NCBI RefSeq assembly: GCF_014764505.1
Contig: NZ_JACXWX010000017.1
Location: forward strand, 1 to 64,000
From: Phormidium tenue FACHB-886
GTDB lineage: Bacteria; Cyanobacteriota; Cyanobacteriia; Elainellales; Elainellaceae
Direction of reading: 5' to 3'
Length of the DNA: 64,000 bases
In this document: in pieces, positions 8,918 to 19,178 of the stretch
Layout of the letters: every line of letters begins with the position of its first letter
How positions within the stretch are numbered: the first letter of the stretch is position 1
Notes under the pieces: model-generated
What the model saw: the letters and a program-made list of their open reading frames with translations, nothing else
What the model was told of the DNA's origin: nothing
Databases searched by the model: none
Position numbers and translations under genes: made by a program

Positions 8918-9051
8918 CATACTTCCAAAAGTTTCAACTAAAGCCTAAATGTCTGCTGCATCCGTGTTGCTGAGACTAAGTTATTGGTCTGTCAGGGCGC
9001 TGATGCAGCAATTATCTAGAGATAGAAAAGCCCCGAAATACTGAACGACCC

Positions 9052-11175
9052 ATGACAAAACAAGCCCCAAATATTTATGTCCTCCTAATTGGCATCGACT
9101 ACTACACGCCCAATCGTTGGTACAAAAGCCTCAAAGGAGCTGTACGAGATATTAATTTGGTAAATACAGTCCTTGAGAAAACACTAAAGAACCAATTAAA
9201 ACGAGTTCATCGATTGCTCTCTCCCAACCCAGAAGAGCCAGCTCCTACAGAAGTCAAAGAAGCGCAAAAACCAACCTACGAAAATATTGTTAACACCTTT
9301 AAGACCATTACCGATGAAGCTGCTCCGGGAGAATTGGTTTATATCCACTACTCTGGGCATGGAGGACAAGCAACCACAATTTATCCTGAATTGAAGCAGG
9401 GTGTCGATCAAAACGATGAAGGCATCGTACCAATGGATATTGGAGATCAGGAGGGGCGTTATCTGCGCGATGTTGAGATTACAACGCTCCTGAAACGGAT
9501 GACCGACAAAGGGTTAGTTGTCACGGTGATTCTAGATAGCTGCCATTCTGGTGGAGCAACGCGAGGAGATGCTCAAATTAGAAGTTCAGAACTCGGAGTC
9601 GATACAACAGAGCGATCGGCTGAGAGCCTGGTGGCATCACGCGAAGAATTGCTGAGCAACTGGCGGGAACAGGCTGAGCGAGGCATTGGAGTGGCAGGAT
9701 TGCCCCAAGCCAAAGATTATGTTTTGCTTGCGGCTTGTCGTTCTAATGAATTTGCCTATGAATACCCGGTAAACGGCAGCGATCGTCATGGCGCCTTGAC
9801 CTATTGGATGGTCGATACCTTGACGAGCAGTGCAACCAAAGGACAACCGTTGACGTACAAATTGCTGCACGATCGCATCAACGCCCAAATTCAAAGTAAG
9901 TTTCCCCAACAGCTGCCGATGATCTTGGGTGAGAGCAGCCGACTGGTGTTTGGCAGTGAGATCTGGTCTACTCCCTACACAGTTCAAGTCATCAAGGTGC
10001 AGCCAGAGATTACCCTCAATGCCGGCATGGCACAGGGACTGAGCAAAGGGACGCAATTTTCCATCTATCCGCTCAGCACCACCGATTTCACAGACAAAAC
10101 AAAACAAGTGGCGATCGTTGAAGTCACTAGTGTTGCAGGCGGAGGTTCCTCTGCTAGAGTGTTGCAGCCAGAGGAAGGAGGAATTGCAATTAATGGGACG
10201 ATCGAATCCGGTGCACCCGCGGTTATGGTGTCGGCACCAGTTGATTTGGTTCAACGGGTTCGTCTGGTTGTGGATAAGGAGCCAGGGAATGCAGAGAATC
10301 AGCTTCCTCCAAACTTAGTGAGCAGGCAAAAAGAAGCCCTGGAAAACGTCCGGCAAGCCTTGGCTGGAAATGGCTGGGTGCTTGAGATGAAGCAGGGTGA
10401 GGTAGATCGCTATCAGCTTGCCGTTGGGCGATCGGGTGAGTATGAAATCTGTACACAAAGTGTGATTGAAAACCTGCGCCCTGCCCTGTCTATTGATGAT
10501 CCGAATGCGGCTACTACAGTTGTGCAACGTCTGGTTCACCTGGCAAAATATCAAGCAGTTCAAAGCCTGGATAATCCTGGTTCAAAGCTGGCTCAAGCCC
10601 TAGAAGTTGAGCTACTTACAGCGGATGAGAAGCCCTTTGCGGAACCTGGAAATCCAACGATAACCACGGGTGATATCGTCTGTCTGCGCGTCAAGAACAA
10701 GGGAAATCAACCGCTCAAAGTCGCGGTCTTGGATCTCGAGCCAACCTGGGCAATTTCACAAATCCCGCTGGATGGGTTAGAATCTGCATTTTTCAACCTG
10801 CCACGAGGGGCAGTCCAGGATGTCAAACTGAGTCTAGTTTTACCAGAGGATGGGCAATATCAGGAAGCAAAAGAAACGATCAAGGTTTTTGCCGTCCAGA
10901 ACGGGTTGGCAGACTTCCGGTGGCTCACCTTGCCTGCACTGGATGAGCAGCCTGAAAGCCGGGGCAACAGCCTCAACCAGCAGCTTGAAGGGTTAAAAGG
11001 AGAGATTACGCGAGGGGGAGAGCCAGAGGATATTAATCCACTGAACAATCTTTTGGCAGCGATCGGCGCCGACTTGGAACAACCGCCACTTCCTACAACG
11101 CGAGCAGCCAGAGTGGTTACTAATCCTAAGGATGAGTGGGTGACACAACAAATTCAAATTGTGGTCAAGCAGTAA
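9052..11175 (+). CDS. Caspase-like (C14 / metacaspase) protease, 707 residues
   Basis: The N-terminal ~300 residues form a caspase-hemoglobinase-fold domain. Catalytic His103 is in HYSGHGG and Cys164 in LDSCHSGG, with the first strand at YVLLIGIDYY. Prokaryotic orthocaspases cut after basic residues and are linked to regulated cell death or stress. The C-terminal ~400 residues are beta-rich; a segment near 535-610 looks like an accessory beta-sandwich (DIVCLRVKNKGNQPLKVAVLD). No transmembrane segment or signal peptide is visible. It follows the two peptidoglycan hydrolases by 134 bp on the same strand, so co-function is plausible. The family assignment is firm; the role is inferred. Confidence 0.92.
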   Translation: MTKQAPNIYVLLIGIDYYTPNRWYKSLKGAVRDINLVNTVLEKTLKNQLKRVHRLLSPNPEEPAPTEVKEAQKPTYENIVNTFKTITDEAAPGELVYIHYSGHGGQATTIYPELKQGVDQNDEGIVPMDIGDQEGRYLRDVEITTLLKRMTDKGLVVTVILDSCHSGGATRGDAQIRSSELGVDTTERSAESLVASREELLSNWREQAERGIGVAGLPQAKDYVLLAACRSNEFAYEYPVNGSDRHGALTYWMVDTLTSSATKGQPLTYKLLHDRINAQIQSKFPQQLPMILGESSRLVFGSEIWSTPYTVQVIKVQPEITLNAGMAQGLSKGTQFSIYPLSTTDFTDKTKQVAIVEVTSVAGGGSSARVLQPEEGGIAINGTIESGAPAVMVSAPVDLVQRVRLVVDKEPGNAENQLPPNLVSRQKEALENVRQALAGNGWVLEMKQGEVDRYQLAVGRSGEYEICTQSVIENLRPALSIDDPNAATTVVQRLVHLAKYQAVQSLDNPGSKLAQALEVELLTADEKPFAEPGNPTITTGDIVCLRVKNKGNQPLKVAVLDLEPTWAISQIPLDGLESAFFNLPRGAVQDVKLSLVLPEDGQYQEAKETIKVFAVQNGLADFRWLTLPALDEQPESRGNSLNQQLEGLKGEITRGGEPEDINPLNNLLAAIGADLEQPPLPTTRAARVVTNPKDEWVTQQIQIVVKQ

Positions 11176-11309
11176 GTAATAAGAGGATGTCTAAAAAGCT
11201 GTAAACGCTACCCGATTCGCCCCCTGAATCTCCCAATCAAGAGGACTTTCGATCTAGATCGTGCTTAAAGTCCCGCAAATTGTGAGTTTCGGGATGTAGA
11301 GCGAAGAAA

Positions 11310-11516
11310 TCAGTGTCCTTGACGAAGAATTATTTGTCAATCCCGTGTGACCTTTTCAATTCAGACTTTGTCAAGGTTTGAAGTTTCTTCTAAAAGTTCC
11401 GTAGCTGAAATGAGCTATAGGAGCAAGCCTTTAGGTACCCAATGCGTCCTTCCTTTGGAAGTTGGGAAGAGTTGAAAACTCCTCTGTGACATTTAATTCT
11501 TCGTTAAGGACACTTA
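11310..11516. repeat. 207-bp element with 23-bp terminal inverted repeats
   Basis: The segment begins TCAGTGTCCTTGACGAAGAA (from 11310) and ends with its near-complement at 11494-11516, matching at 21 of 23 positions. The interior contains no gene. The arrangement suggests a miniature inverted-repeat element or a long hairpin after the caspase gene. No target duplication is evident at the edges. The rest of 11176-11655 shows nothing recognisable. Confidence 0.5.
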
Positions 11517-11655
11517 CTTCTTTACCCTATATTTAAGGAGTTTAAGCAAGCAGAAGTTGAAGCATACCTGAAGGGGATTGGCGGGGAAATAGAAAAATCG
11601 TGATGATTTGAAGTACCCTGCTTGAAGAGTGTATTAAATCATTAGACATCAATCT

Positions 11656-11886
11656 ATGAATTATCTCTTCTTCTGGATGCTTGGCTTTGGCACACTTTGG
11701 GCTGGTCTGAAACTATTTGACGATGAAGTTGTCCTCATTGTCTGTGCGCTTGTCGGTTCAGCTTTTATCGTAGCTGGGCTGATTGCTGCTCCCCTAGCGT
11801 TGCAGATTCCTATTGAAGTTGCATTCGTACTCGCCTTGTTTAACGTTTGTATGCAGTGCATTCAGAGGGGCAATCGATCCCACTAA
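11656..11886 (+). CDS. Small hydrophobic membrane protein, unknown
   Basis: The 76-residue product has two or three predicted membrane spans (roughly residues 3-20, 25-48 and 52-68) and a short basic tail (QRGNRSH). No family is recognised and there is no obvious ribosome site before the ATG. Its length and hydrophobicity make it more credible than a chance frame, but it could be non-coding. It ends 11 bp before an IS6-like MITE. Confidence 0.45.
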   Translation: MNYLFFWMLGFGTLWAGLKLFDDEVVLIVCALVGSAFIVAGLIAAPLALQIPIEVAFVLALFNVCMQCIQRGNRSH

Positions 11887-11897
11887 GCAAGATATAC

Positions 11898-12072
11898 GGT
11901 TGTGTCGCAAGAATTAATCAATAGATAAGTGGGTTCGACCTCATTTGAGACAGACGAACGATTACTCTAACGAATCCTAGAAGTTCATAACACACTCTAT
12001 GACAGATTCGCTATCCACACCTCGATGTGTGAACAATGCAGATCGTTACTAAAAAGTTTTTGCGACAGAACC
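11898..12072. mobile_element. 175-bp IS6-derived MITE
   Basis: The left end GGTTGTGTCGCAAGAAT (11898) and right end TTTTTGCGACAGAACC (to 12072) match the IS6-family ends at 2647 and 3520. Subterminal sequence also matches, for example TCAAT-x-GATAAG after the left end and a GATCGTTA-like motif before the right end. The interior has no transposase, so this looks like an internally deleted, non-autonomous derivative of the IS6 family in this window. Confidence 0.65.
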
Positions 12073-12135
12073 GTCAAATTTACCCCTAACTGATTCCAGT
12101 ATTGCTTTGGCTTTTATCAGTCAAAATCACTTGCC

Positions 12136-13422
12136 CTAGCCAAGGAGAGGCAAGTGAATCACAAATTCACTGCCACTGTTGCTATCAGAATTTACTTCAA
12201 TCACTCCGCCATGTTTTTCCACTATAATTTGATGGGCGATCGCCAATCCTAATCCTGTTCCTTTTCCGACCGCTTTCGTCGTAAATAAATGATCAAAAAT
12301 GTGAGCTTTCACCTCTTCGGTCATGCCAATTCCATTGTCAGCAATTCCAATTTTGATTTGCTCATCTTCTACACTCGTCCAAATCGTAATTTGATTGGGA
12401 TTTGCTTCAATTTCAGCAAAACTGCGTTCCTGATTTGCTGCCTCCAACGCATCGATCGCATTGGACAAAATGTTCATAAATACTTGATTGAGCTGTCCAG
12501 GAAAGCAGTTAACTTCCGGGAGGTGATCGTAATGGGTAATAACTTCGATGGCTGGACGGTGTTCGTTCGCTTTGAGGCGATGGCGTAGGATCAGCACAGT
12601 GCTGTCAATGCCATCATGTAGGTTGAATGGTTGCTTCTGGACACTGTCAATACGCGAAAAGGTACAAAGGCTTTTACTAATCGCTATGATGCGATCGCCT
12701 CCAGCTTTCATGGCTTTAATTAGTTTCGGTAGATCTTGAAGCAGGTACTCTAAATCAACCGCTGCAAGTTGATCGGCAATTCTGGCACTCGGTTGTGGAT
12801 ATTCCTGGCTATATAGGTCGATGACGCTGAGTAAATCGTCAATGCAATTCTGCACGAAATCAACATTGCCAACAATACAACTGACAGGATTATTAATTTC
12901 GTGAGCAACCCCGGCGACTAGATTTCCTAAAGCAGACATTTTCTCACTTTGCACCAATTGCAGTTGAGACTGGCGTAATTTCTCCAAGGCTGTTTCTAGC
13001 TCAATCGTTCGTTCTGCAACGCTGCGCTCTAGATGTTGACTCAGACGCTGTAGGTGCAGGTGAGTATGAACTCGAGCTAGCATCTCGTTCGCTTCGAACG
13101 GTTTGGTGATGTAGTCTACTGCACCAAGCGTAAACCCTTTGACTTTGCTTTCAGCATCAGAAAGCGCCGTGATGAAAATGATGGGAATGCTGACGGTGGC
13201 AGGATTCGACTTCAGCCGATGGCAAGTTTCAAAGCCGTCAATTCCGGGCATTTCAACATCGAGCAAGATTAAATCGGGTGGATGGGTGTGCACCCGCTTG
13301 AGCGCACGTTCACCATCGATCGCCGTCATGACGAAGTAGCCTGCTTCACTCAGCATTTGACAGATTACTTCTAAGTTGGCAGGCGTATCATCAACAACTA
13401 GAATCCGTCCTTTACTCAACAT
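12136..13422 (-). CDS. Response regulator-histidine kinase hybrid (REC-HisKA-HATPase)
   Basis: A soluble 428-residue hybrid. An N-terminal receiver domain (1-120) has phospho-acceptor Asp55 ([10 protein letters not shown]), the acidic pair D11/D12 and Lys107 (ITKPFE). A coiled coil follows (125-160). The dimerisation domain carries His174 (GVAHEINNP), and the ATPase domain shows the N box ([10 protein letters not shown]), G1 (IADNGIGM) and G2 ([11 protein letters not shown]). Receiver-first hybrids like this usually pass signals from an upstream kinase. Its start overlaps the end of the 938-residue kinase gene by 11 bp, so the two are translationally coupled and probably form one relay. Confidence 0.93.
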   Translation of the reverse strand: MLSKGRILVVDDTPANLEVICQMLSEAGYFVMTAIDGERALKRVHTHPPDLILLDVEMPGIDGFETCHRLKSNPATVSIPIIFITALSDAESKVKGFTLGAVDYITKPFEANEMLARVHTHLHLQRLSQHLERSVAERTIELETALEKLRQSQLQLVQSEKMSALGNLVAGVAHEINNPVSCIVGNVDFVQNCIDDLLSVIDLYSQEYPQPSARIADQLAAVDLEYLLQDLPKLIKAMKAGGDRIIAISKSLCTFSRIDSVQKQPFNLHDGIDSTVLILRHRLKANEHRPAIEVITHYDHLPEVNCFPGQLNQVFMNILSNAIDALEAANQERSFAEIEANPNQITIWTSVEDEQIKIGIADNGIGMTEEVKAHIFDHLFTTKAVGKGTGLGLAIAHQIIVEKHGGVIEVNSDSNSGSEFVIHLPLLG

Positions 13423-16228
13423 TCACCTTCTCCTCAACCAGGTATTGTTGGAGTAATTCCTCGATCTCTTCGGCTTTAAATTGTTTGGCAAGCTGGAGAA
13501 TTGGAGCAGCGAATCCAGCGTAGCGGTCATCCGCTTGAACCAAGCGGTCAATTTGTTCACGTAATGCTTGCAAATTGGCATCTTGTATGGCTTCTAGCAT
13601 TGCGGCAAGATCAGGAGTTGGCGGCAAAATTATCGTTTGCGAATCGAATGCTTGAGCGCGATCGCTCACAATGGTTTCATAAATCCACTCTAGCTGCAAG
13701 TGAGTTGCCACGAGGTTAAACAACTCGTTTGCCTCAACGGGTTTAGCCAGAAAATCATCTCCGCCTGCCTTCAGTGCCATCTGCTGATCGGCTTGGGCGA
13801 CCGAAGCAGAAGAAACAAGTATCTTCAAATGCTTGAGATCTTCAGTCCGACGTACCTGTTTGAGCAGTTCAAAGCCATCCATCACTGGCATCACAATGTC
13901 TGTAAACACCAGATCCGGCCGTAGCTGGCGCATTTTTTCTAATCCCTCTTGTCCATTCCCAGCTTCGCTGAGTACAAATCCTAGGGGTTCTAACAAGTTG
14001 ACTAGAACGGCGCGGTTTTGCCAGTGATCATCGATCACTAAAACGGAGCGAGCCGCTCCGCGATAGCCTGTAATGCGGTTGCCCGCAGCGCTAACGTTTC
14101 GTTCGACCCAATTTGCAGCGATCGGTAGTTCCACTTCAAAGCTGAAATCGCTGCCCACACCCAGTTGGCTCTTAACCTGAATTTGTCCCTGCATCAGATG
14201 AACAATTTGTTGGCTGATTGCCAGTCCTAAACCTGTTCCTTCGGTTTGTCGTTTGCGATCGCCCACCTGTTCAAAGGCCTGAAATAACTTGCCCAGATGT
14301 TCAGGAGCAATTCCGATTCCGGTGTCTTGAATCGTGAAGCGAGTGAGGACAGTGGTGGAAGATGGGTTTACCTGATCACATGCCGGAACTACCTCGACGG
14401 TAAACGTCACACTACCGCGATCGGTAAACTTGATGGCATTTCCTAATAGGTTAATTAACACCTGCCGCAGCCGTTTTTCATCGACTTCGATTCCTTCTGG
14501 TAAATCAGGAGCAGCGTGATAAATGAAATCAATTTCTTTTTGCTCTGCTCGAATCCGGCAAATTTCTACGACACTTTGCAATAATGAACCAAAGTAGATT
14601 GCTTTGGGCATCAGTTCAAGTTTGCGGGCTTCGATTTTGGACAAATCCAAAATGTCGTTGATCAAGGTGAGTAGATGAGATCCGCATTGGTGAATGATGT
14701 TAATACCATGCTGCTCTTTATCGGCTAGCATTTTGGAGCGACTGAGGATCTGGGCATAGCCAAGAATGCCGTTGAGCGGTGTGCGAAGCTCGTGACTCAT
14801 GTTGGCTAAAAATTCGCTCTTCGCTTGATTTGCGCTATCGGCTAAATGTTTCGCTTCTTTCAGTTCAACGGTTCGTTTCTCCACGCGCTGTTCCAGTTCT
14901 TGGTTAGTGTTCTCCAAAGCAGCAAATGAATCTCTAAGTTGCTCTGCCATCTGATTAAACGAGCGAGACAAAACGTCTAATTCATTAATCTGGATTTCTG
15001 AAATCTTTTGGTTTAGTTCTCCCTTGGCGATCGCTTCAGAAGCTTGGCTCAGCCGCAAAATTGGTTGAGTAATGAGACGAGAGGTGTAAAAGCCCAACAC
15101 GGTCGCAACAGCTAACGCGCCCAAACAAAGCAGTATAGTTGTGCGGGTATTGCTATTAATTTGAGCGAGGAAGTCTGACTCTGGCACAACCACAACCACA
15201 AGCCAATCAAGCCCCTGCTCGTCTTGATAAGGCAGAACTTGTAAGAATTGCCGCTCATTATTAATGTCAAAATCAAGTTGATGCGTTTGCTGAATTTGTT
15301 GCAAACTACCAAACTGCTTCTGCAAAAAAACGACCGAGTCACGGATGATCGGCTCTTTACTGTCAATGGCATTGAGTCGTTGTGGATCGGCTTCTGTACT
15401 ATTGGGGGCAAAGGGGAGTTCTGTTGTGGAACTGCTGACTACCTCGCCCGATCGCTCAATCACAAAAATCTCACCGTTTGAACTGAAATCCAAACGGCGT
15501 AAAAACTCACCGATTGTTTTAATCCACAAATCTGCCGCCAACACTCCCCGAAAACGTCCTGTACTGTCATACAGGGGAGCGGTAGCTGTAATCCCTAGCC
15601 CTTCGTTGGAGACAAAAGGATAGATCCGACTCCAAGCTGGTTTTCGCAACTTTATGCCATCTTGATACCAGGGACGAGCCGCTGGATCGTAGTCCTCAAT
15701 TTCTTCGTCATCCGATGGAACATAATTCCCTTGCGCATCCACCTGATACCAGCGGCGTTTTGGAAAGGTAGTACGCTCTGCTGCCCAAATTCCTTCATGG
15801 TCGATCGTGGCTGAAAAATGCTCGTTTTTCTCTCCACCTAGATAGATATAGCTGATGTCTCTAAACATCTGCAATTGCTGAGTAAAAGTGCGAACAACCG
15901 TTGTGGGATCTTCTAGCTTGAGCTGTCCGCCTCGAAATGCTCTGGCATTGAGGTCATTGACGATTTGAGGTTTTTCTAAATATTGGTCAAGGTATTGCTC
16001 CGCCCGCTTGCTCACCTGACTACGCACCTGAGCAGCCAGATCGTTCACGGATTTCTGCCCGTTGCGAAACGACAGATACCCAACTAACCCGACCGCTCCA
16101 AAAATTTGCAGCACAAAGGGAACAATCAAAATTAAACGCAGCGGTAGCGATCGCTGCGGTTGATTGCCAGGTGCAATGTTGGCTTTAATCGGGCGTTGAG
16201 GATGATTCAACGGTTTTCTCGCTATCAA
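13412..16228 (-). CDS. Membrane hybrid sensor histidine kinase (Cache-HAMP-HisKA-HATPase-REC)
   Basis: The 938-residue kinase starts with a membrane span (about 31-53). A periplasmic dCache-type sensor follows (about 55-360, with [20 protein letters not shown] and an SRIYPFVS strand typical of small-ligand Cache domains). A second span lies near 370-390, then HAMP, a coiled coil, HisKA with the phospho-histidine near 480 ([12 protein letters not shown]), HATPase_c ([24 protein letters not shown]) and a receiver domain with its aspartate near 777 ([12 protein letters not shown]). A C-terminal ~70-residue helical tail is unassigned. It probably senses an extracytoplasmic organic ligand and phosphorylates the downstream hybrid. 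Confidence 0.93.
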   Translation of the reverse strand: MIARKPLNHPQRPIKANIAPGNQPQRSLPLRLILIVPFVLQIFGAVGLVGYLSFRNGQKSVNDLAAQVRSQVSKRAEQYLDQYLEKPQIVNDLNARAFRGGQLKLEDPTTVVRTFTQQLQMFRDISYIYLGGEKNEHFSATIDHEGIWAAERTTFPKRRWYQVDAQGNYVPSDDEEIEDYDPAARPWYQDGIKLRKPAWSRIYPFVSNEGLGITATAPLYDSTGRFRGVLAADLWIKTIGEFLRRLDFSSNGEIFVIERSGEVVSSSTTELPFAPNSTEADPQRLNAIDSKEPIIRDSVVFLQKQFGSLQQIQQTHQLDFDINNERQFLQVLPYQDEQGLDWLVVVVVPESDFLAQINSNTRTTILLCLGALAVATVLGFYTSRLITQPILRLSQASEAIAKGELNQKISEIQINELDVLSRSFNQMAEQLRDSFAALENTNQELEQRVEKRTVELKEAKHLADSANQAKSEFLANMSHELRTPLNGILGYAQILSRSKMLADKEQHGINIIHQCGSHLLTLINDILDLSKIEARKLELMPKAIYFGSLLQSVVEICRIRAEQKEIDFIYHAAPDLPEGIEVDEKRLRQVLINLLGNAIKFTDRGSVTFTVEVVPACDQVNPSSTTVLTRFTIQDTGIGIAPEHLGKLFQAFEQVGDRKRQTEGTGLGLAISQQIVHLMQGQIQVKSQLGVGSDFSFEVELPIAANWVERNVSAAGNRITGYRGAARSVLVIDDHWQNRAVLVNLLEPLGFVLSEAGNGQEGLEKMRQLRPDLVFTDIVMPVMDGFELLKQVRRTEDLKHLKILVSSASVAQADQQMALKAGGDDFLAKPVEANELFNLVATHLQLEWIYETIVSDRAQAFDSQTIILPPTPDLAAMLEAIQDANLQALREQIDRLVQADDRYAGFAAPILQLAKQFKAEEIEELLQQYLVEEKVNVE

Positions 16229-16377
16229 ACAATAGGTCTAATGTCTTTATAATTCCCCAAGTGCCCAGACACTAACTCAACTTCTGGGGTAAGCCACTGG
16301 TTCGACCAGTGCGGTTAGATTCGCAAGGACAGGAAAACAGGTTGCCCTTTGAGATGTATCTCTTCAGTTAGATGCAG

Positions 16378-16606
16378 ATCAAGCGAATTGTGAGAGCGAT
16401 GATGGGGGTTCAAGATATTCAAGAGCGGAAGGAGAACCTTGAGCGGAATTGAAGCGATGAACATGATCAAGAAAGGATAAGTGAAAGAAATAGACCAAGG
16501 GAATAGTGTGTTTCAAGCCAAGTTTATCGAAGCAATCTTTGAAATTACTGCTTAGAAACGCGAAGACACAAAGCGTTCGTCACTCAAAAATCTTGGCAAC
16601 ACAACC
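16378..16606 (+). pseudogene. IS6-family transposase C-terminal relic with right end
   Basis: Residues IKRIVRAMMG, then after a one-base insertion FKIFKSG-RRTLSGIEAMNM, then a stop and KEIDQGNSVFQAKFIEAIFEITA, follow the C-terminus of the transposase at 3077-3466 almost residue for residue. The segment ends with a degraded right repeat, ATCTTGGCAACACAACC, at 16590-16606. Everything upstream of the C-terminal fifth is gone. Confidence 0.75.
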
Positions 16607-16925
16607 GCAAAAGTTAGGATTTGCCCGAAAAGCGGTACTGCCCCCATAGGCTTAATACGACAGATTTATGTTTGAGAGGTGTGCTCTGGTCATCCAGCAA
16701 TTCTAATTTTAAGCTTGGTTTCAAAATGAGAACTGCTGCCGGTCATCCCTCAAAAATGAACTTCTGCCCGGAATCTGTTAAGATGGACATCGCCAGTACA
16801 TTCCGGTCTGTACGCTGGCGCATTGGAACTTACTTGTTCGAGGTATCCAACTGAATCACAGAATTCCTGCTTCTAGACTGGTCCCGACATTGGGGATAGG
16901 GGCACCACTAGGAGCAATTGCATCC

Positions 16926-18221
16926 ATGACATTTAATACCCTCGGTCTTTCGACCGCTCTGCTTCGTGCTGTTGCCGATCAAGGCTACAGCGAGCCAACA
17001 CCCATTCAGCAGCAAGCTATCCCGGCTATTTTGCAAGGGCAAGATATTTTTGCGAGCGCCCAAACCGGCACCGGCAAAACGGCTAGCTTTACCTTACCTC
17101 TGCTGCATCGCCTCAACGATCGCTCTAGCTTGACCAAGGGCGGCAATCGCACGCCTCGCGCCCTCATCCTGACGCCGACTCGCGAATTGGCAGCTCAGGT
17201 TAGTGATAGTGTCAAAACTTATGGCAAATACCTGCCCTTGCGATCGACTGTCGTTTACGGCGGCGTCGGCATTGTGCCACAAATTCAAGCGCTGCGGCGT
17301 GGGGTGGATATTCTCGTCGCGACTCCCGGTCGGCTACTTGATCACCTTGGGCAAAAGACGCTGGATCTTTCCCAGGTTGAAATCTTGGTGCTAGATGAGT
17401 GCGATCGAATGTTAGACATGGGCTTCATCCACGATATTCGCAAGATTCTGGCGGTTCTGCCTGCGGCTCGGCAAACACTAATGTTTTCTGCCACGTTCTC
17501 TAAACCGATCCAGCAGCTTGCCAACACGCTACTTAAGTCTCCAACCTTAATTGAAGTCGCTCCTCGCAACACTGCCGCAGAGCAGGTGAAACAGGTGGTG
17601 CATTTGGTGGATCGCCATCGCAAGCGAGAACTGCTGTCTCACATGATCGGCTTCTACAACTGGCAACAGGTGCTGGTCTTCACTCGGACAAAACACGGCG
17701 CGAATCGTTTAGCCGAACAGCTTGCCGAAGATGGACTGAAAACTACGGCAATTCACGGCAACAAAACTCAGGCGGCCCGCACTCGTGCCTTAAACGATTT
17801 TAAGCGGGGTAAGGTGCAGGTATTAGTGGCAACGGATGTGGCATCGCGCGGGCTAGATATCGACCAGCTCCCGTATGTGGTGAATTATGATTTACCTGAT
17901 GTGCCAGAGGATTATGTGCATCGCATTGGTCGTACTGGTCGGGCAGGCAACGAAGGACAAGCAGTTTCCCTGATTTCTCGAGATGAATATCCACTGCTGA
18001 AAGGCATTGAACAACTGCTTAACCGAACGCTTGCCCAAGACGTGATAGCGGGATACGAGCCAACTGCTACTGCGCAGGTAAGCACAGAGAACCGCCAACG
18101 ATCGAGTCAAGGTCGCAGCAACAGTCGAGGTGGTAATCGAGCAAAGGGTCAGGCTCCATCTGCTCGCCGCAAAAGCACCTCAACAGGAGCGCGCGATCGC
18201 AAACGGCTCTATACGGCTTAA
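16926..18221 (+). CDS. DEAD-box-type RNA helicase, RhlE group (DECD variant)
   Basis: A 431-residue ATP-dependent RNA helicase. Visible motifs are the Q motif ([13 protein letters not shown]), Walker A (AQTGTGKT, 45-52), Ia (PTRELAAQ), motif II as Asp147-Glu-Cys-Asp150 rather than DEAD, SAT at 178-180, and motif VI (HRIGRTGR). A basic, serine/arginine/glycine-rich tail after about 385 probably binds RNA. Cyanobacterial RhlE/CrhR-type helicases remodel RNA in cold or redox stress. The ATG at 16926 has TAGGAG upstream; a TTG at 16890 is possible but less likely. The 5' region is long and starts after an IS6 relic, so leader-based control is possible. Confidence 0.93.
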   Translation: MTFNTLGLSTALLRAVADQGYSEPTPIQQQAIPAILQGQDIFASAQTGTGKTASFTLPLLHRLNDRSSLTKGGNRTPRALILTPTRELAAQVSDSVKTYGKYLPLRSTVVYGGVGIVPQIQALRRGVDILVATPGRLLDHLGQKTLDLSQVEILVLDECDRMLDMGFIHDIRKILAVLPAARQTLMFSATFSKPIQQLANTLLKSPTLIEVAPRNTAAEQVKQVVHLVDRHRKRELLSHMIGFYNWQQVLVFTRTKHGANRLAEQLAEDGLKTTAIHGNKTQAARTRALNDFKRGKVQVLVATDVASRGLDIDQLPYVVNYDLPDVPEDYVHRIGRTGRAGNEGQAVSLISRDEYPLLKGIEQLLNRTLAQDVIAGYEPTATAQVSTENRQRSSQGRSNSRGGNRAKGQAPSARRKSTSTGARDRKRLYTA

Positions 18222-18281
18222 GCAATTTGCGCTCCAGTACCTTTGGAGCAATCAGGGCTTGTGCAATCTAGATTCAGTACA

Positions 18282-18326
18282 TTTTTGAAGTGGGTGGTGA
18301 GTGAGGCCCCTCACACACTTCAAAAA
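18282..18326. terminator. Hairpin downstream of the helicase gene
   Basis: The 11-bp arms TTTTTGAAGTG (18282-18292) and CACTTCAAAAA (18316-18326) enclose a further GTGAG/CTCAC pairing. It lies 60 bp after the helicase stop and could act as a weak terminator or an mRNA 3'-end stabiliser. Confidence 0.5.
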
Positions 18327-18367
18327 TTGCGCAAATCCTGAGTGATTTTCGATAAGTAGCAAAATTG

Positions 18368-18409
18368 AAAATCTGGTCTTTAAAGGAACTCCTTAAAGAC
18401 CAGATTTTT
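18368..18409 (+). terminator. Rho-independent terminator after the RNA helicase
   Basis: A long stem pairs AAAATCTGGTCTTTAA with TTAAAGACCAGATTTT, plus an AGGA/TCCT extension across one bulged A, and closes with a three-base loop. A run of T follows. It is about 145 bp after the stop at 18221 and is the second hairpin in this interval. Confidence 0.8.
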
Positions 18410-18639
18410 GTATAGCTGTAACCGTCACGATCAACACGTCTTGCGAGCGCATTAATATCAAAGTCCTTAGATTTCCTGCCGATCGTAGCTATGGGTCTGT
18501 GCTTGATTTACATGACTTAACGATCTGCTTGAGGCTTTAATGATAAGATCGGCTTAACTTAAAAAAATGGACAATAAATAAAGTTTATTTTAGATTTTAT
18601 CGGCTGCTCAAAGCGCTACTTTTAACAGGAGACTTTAAA

Positions 18640-18858
18640 ATGACTGACAATATTTACAACTTCGGTGTTGAAGCGGGAACTCGCAACCACAAAGGTGCTT
18701 TTGTTCGATATACGGTTTATAAATTGATGGGAATTGAGCAATCAGGTTGGGCTTTGATCTGTCAGGACGACTCCACGTGTCATTACGTCGACCCCAGTTG
18801 CCTGCGCGAAATGCGTCATCCAACTCCTGAATCTGACAGTGCTGTTAGCCCAGAGTGA
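18640..18858 (+). CDS. Small conserved hypothetical protein
   Basis: The 72-residue soluble protein starts at an ATG with GGAG about 8 bp upstream (CAGGAGACTTTAAAATG context). It has an aromatic-rich core (RYTVYKLMGIEQSGWALICQDD) and two cysteines that could pair or bind metal (CQ and DSTCHYVDPSCLREM, C-x6-C spacing), then a disordered acidic tail. It stands alone between a terminator upstream and a strong hairpin downstream, so it is probably a single-gene transcript. I do not recognise a family. Confidence 0.65.
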   Translation: MTDNIYNFGVEAGTRNHKGAFVRYTVYKLMGIEQSGWALICQDDSTCHYVDPSCLREMRHPTPESDSAVSPE

Positions 18859-18874
18859 AGCACTGATTAGGTGT

Positions 18875-18916
18875 AATTATTTAGCCCTCCAGGGAAATCT
18901 GGGGGGCTAAATAATT
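18875..18916. terminator. Strong hairpin after the 72-residue protein
   Basis: An 18-bp stem pairs AATTATTTAGCCCTCCAG with its near-complement (one G-T pair), with a six-base loop. It lies 17 bp after the stop at 18858. The AT-rich outer stem could serve termination in either direction. Confidence 0.75.
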
Positions 18917-19178
18917 GAATGGTTTCAAAAATATCTTTTGCAGGTATTTGCCCCTACATCTTATTTACCTTAATTAGCTGCCGAGGCATTTACTCAGCAT
19001 CATTTCACGGGTGCAATAGCATCTCCAATTTTTTCTTAGTTTAAATCTGTAATATTTTCAGTTTTGGAGATTTTTGCTGCTGGTAAAGCGCTTGCTCCTC
19101 TCTATCTCTCTCCATCTTTGATTCATGAACAGATGATCCTATGAGTTCTTCCAATGATTCAATCGCCTCATCATGCCC

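Noticed and set aside
9637-10254. 205-residue minus-strand frame inside the caspase-like gene
   Set aside because: It is antisense to a clear coding region with catalytic motifs, has an atypical Cys/His-rich composition and matches no family.
16290-16325. tRNA-like GGTTCGACC stretch
   Set aside because: No acceptor, D or anticodon stems can be folded around it; the T-loop-like match is chance.
16621-16854. 77-residue frame before the RNA helicase
   Set aside because: It lies between an IS6 relic and the helicase start, with no motif or ribosome site; more likely leader sequence.
18282-18326. Possible Yfr1-type small RNA (CCTCACAC-like loop)
   Set aside because: The diagnostic unpaired ACTCCTCACAC motif is not present exactly and the surrounding fold is a single hairpin; treated as a terminator-like structure.
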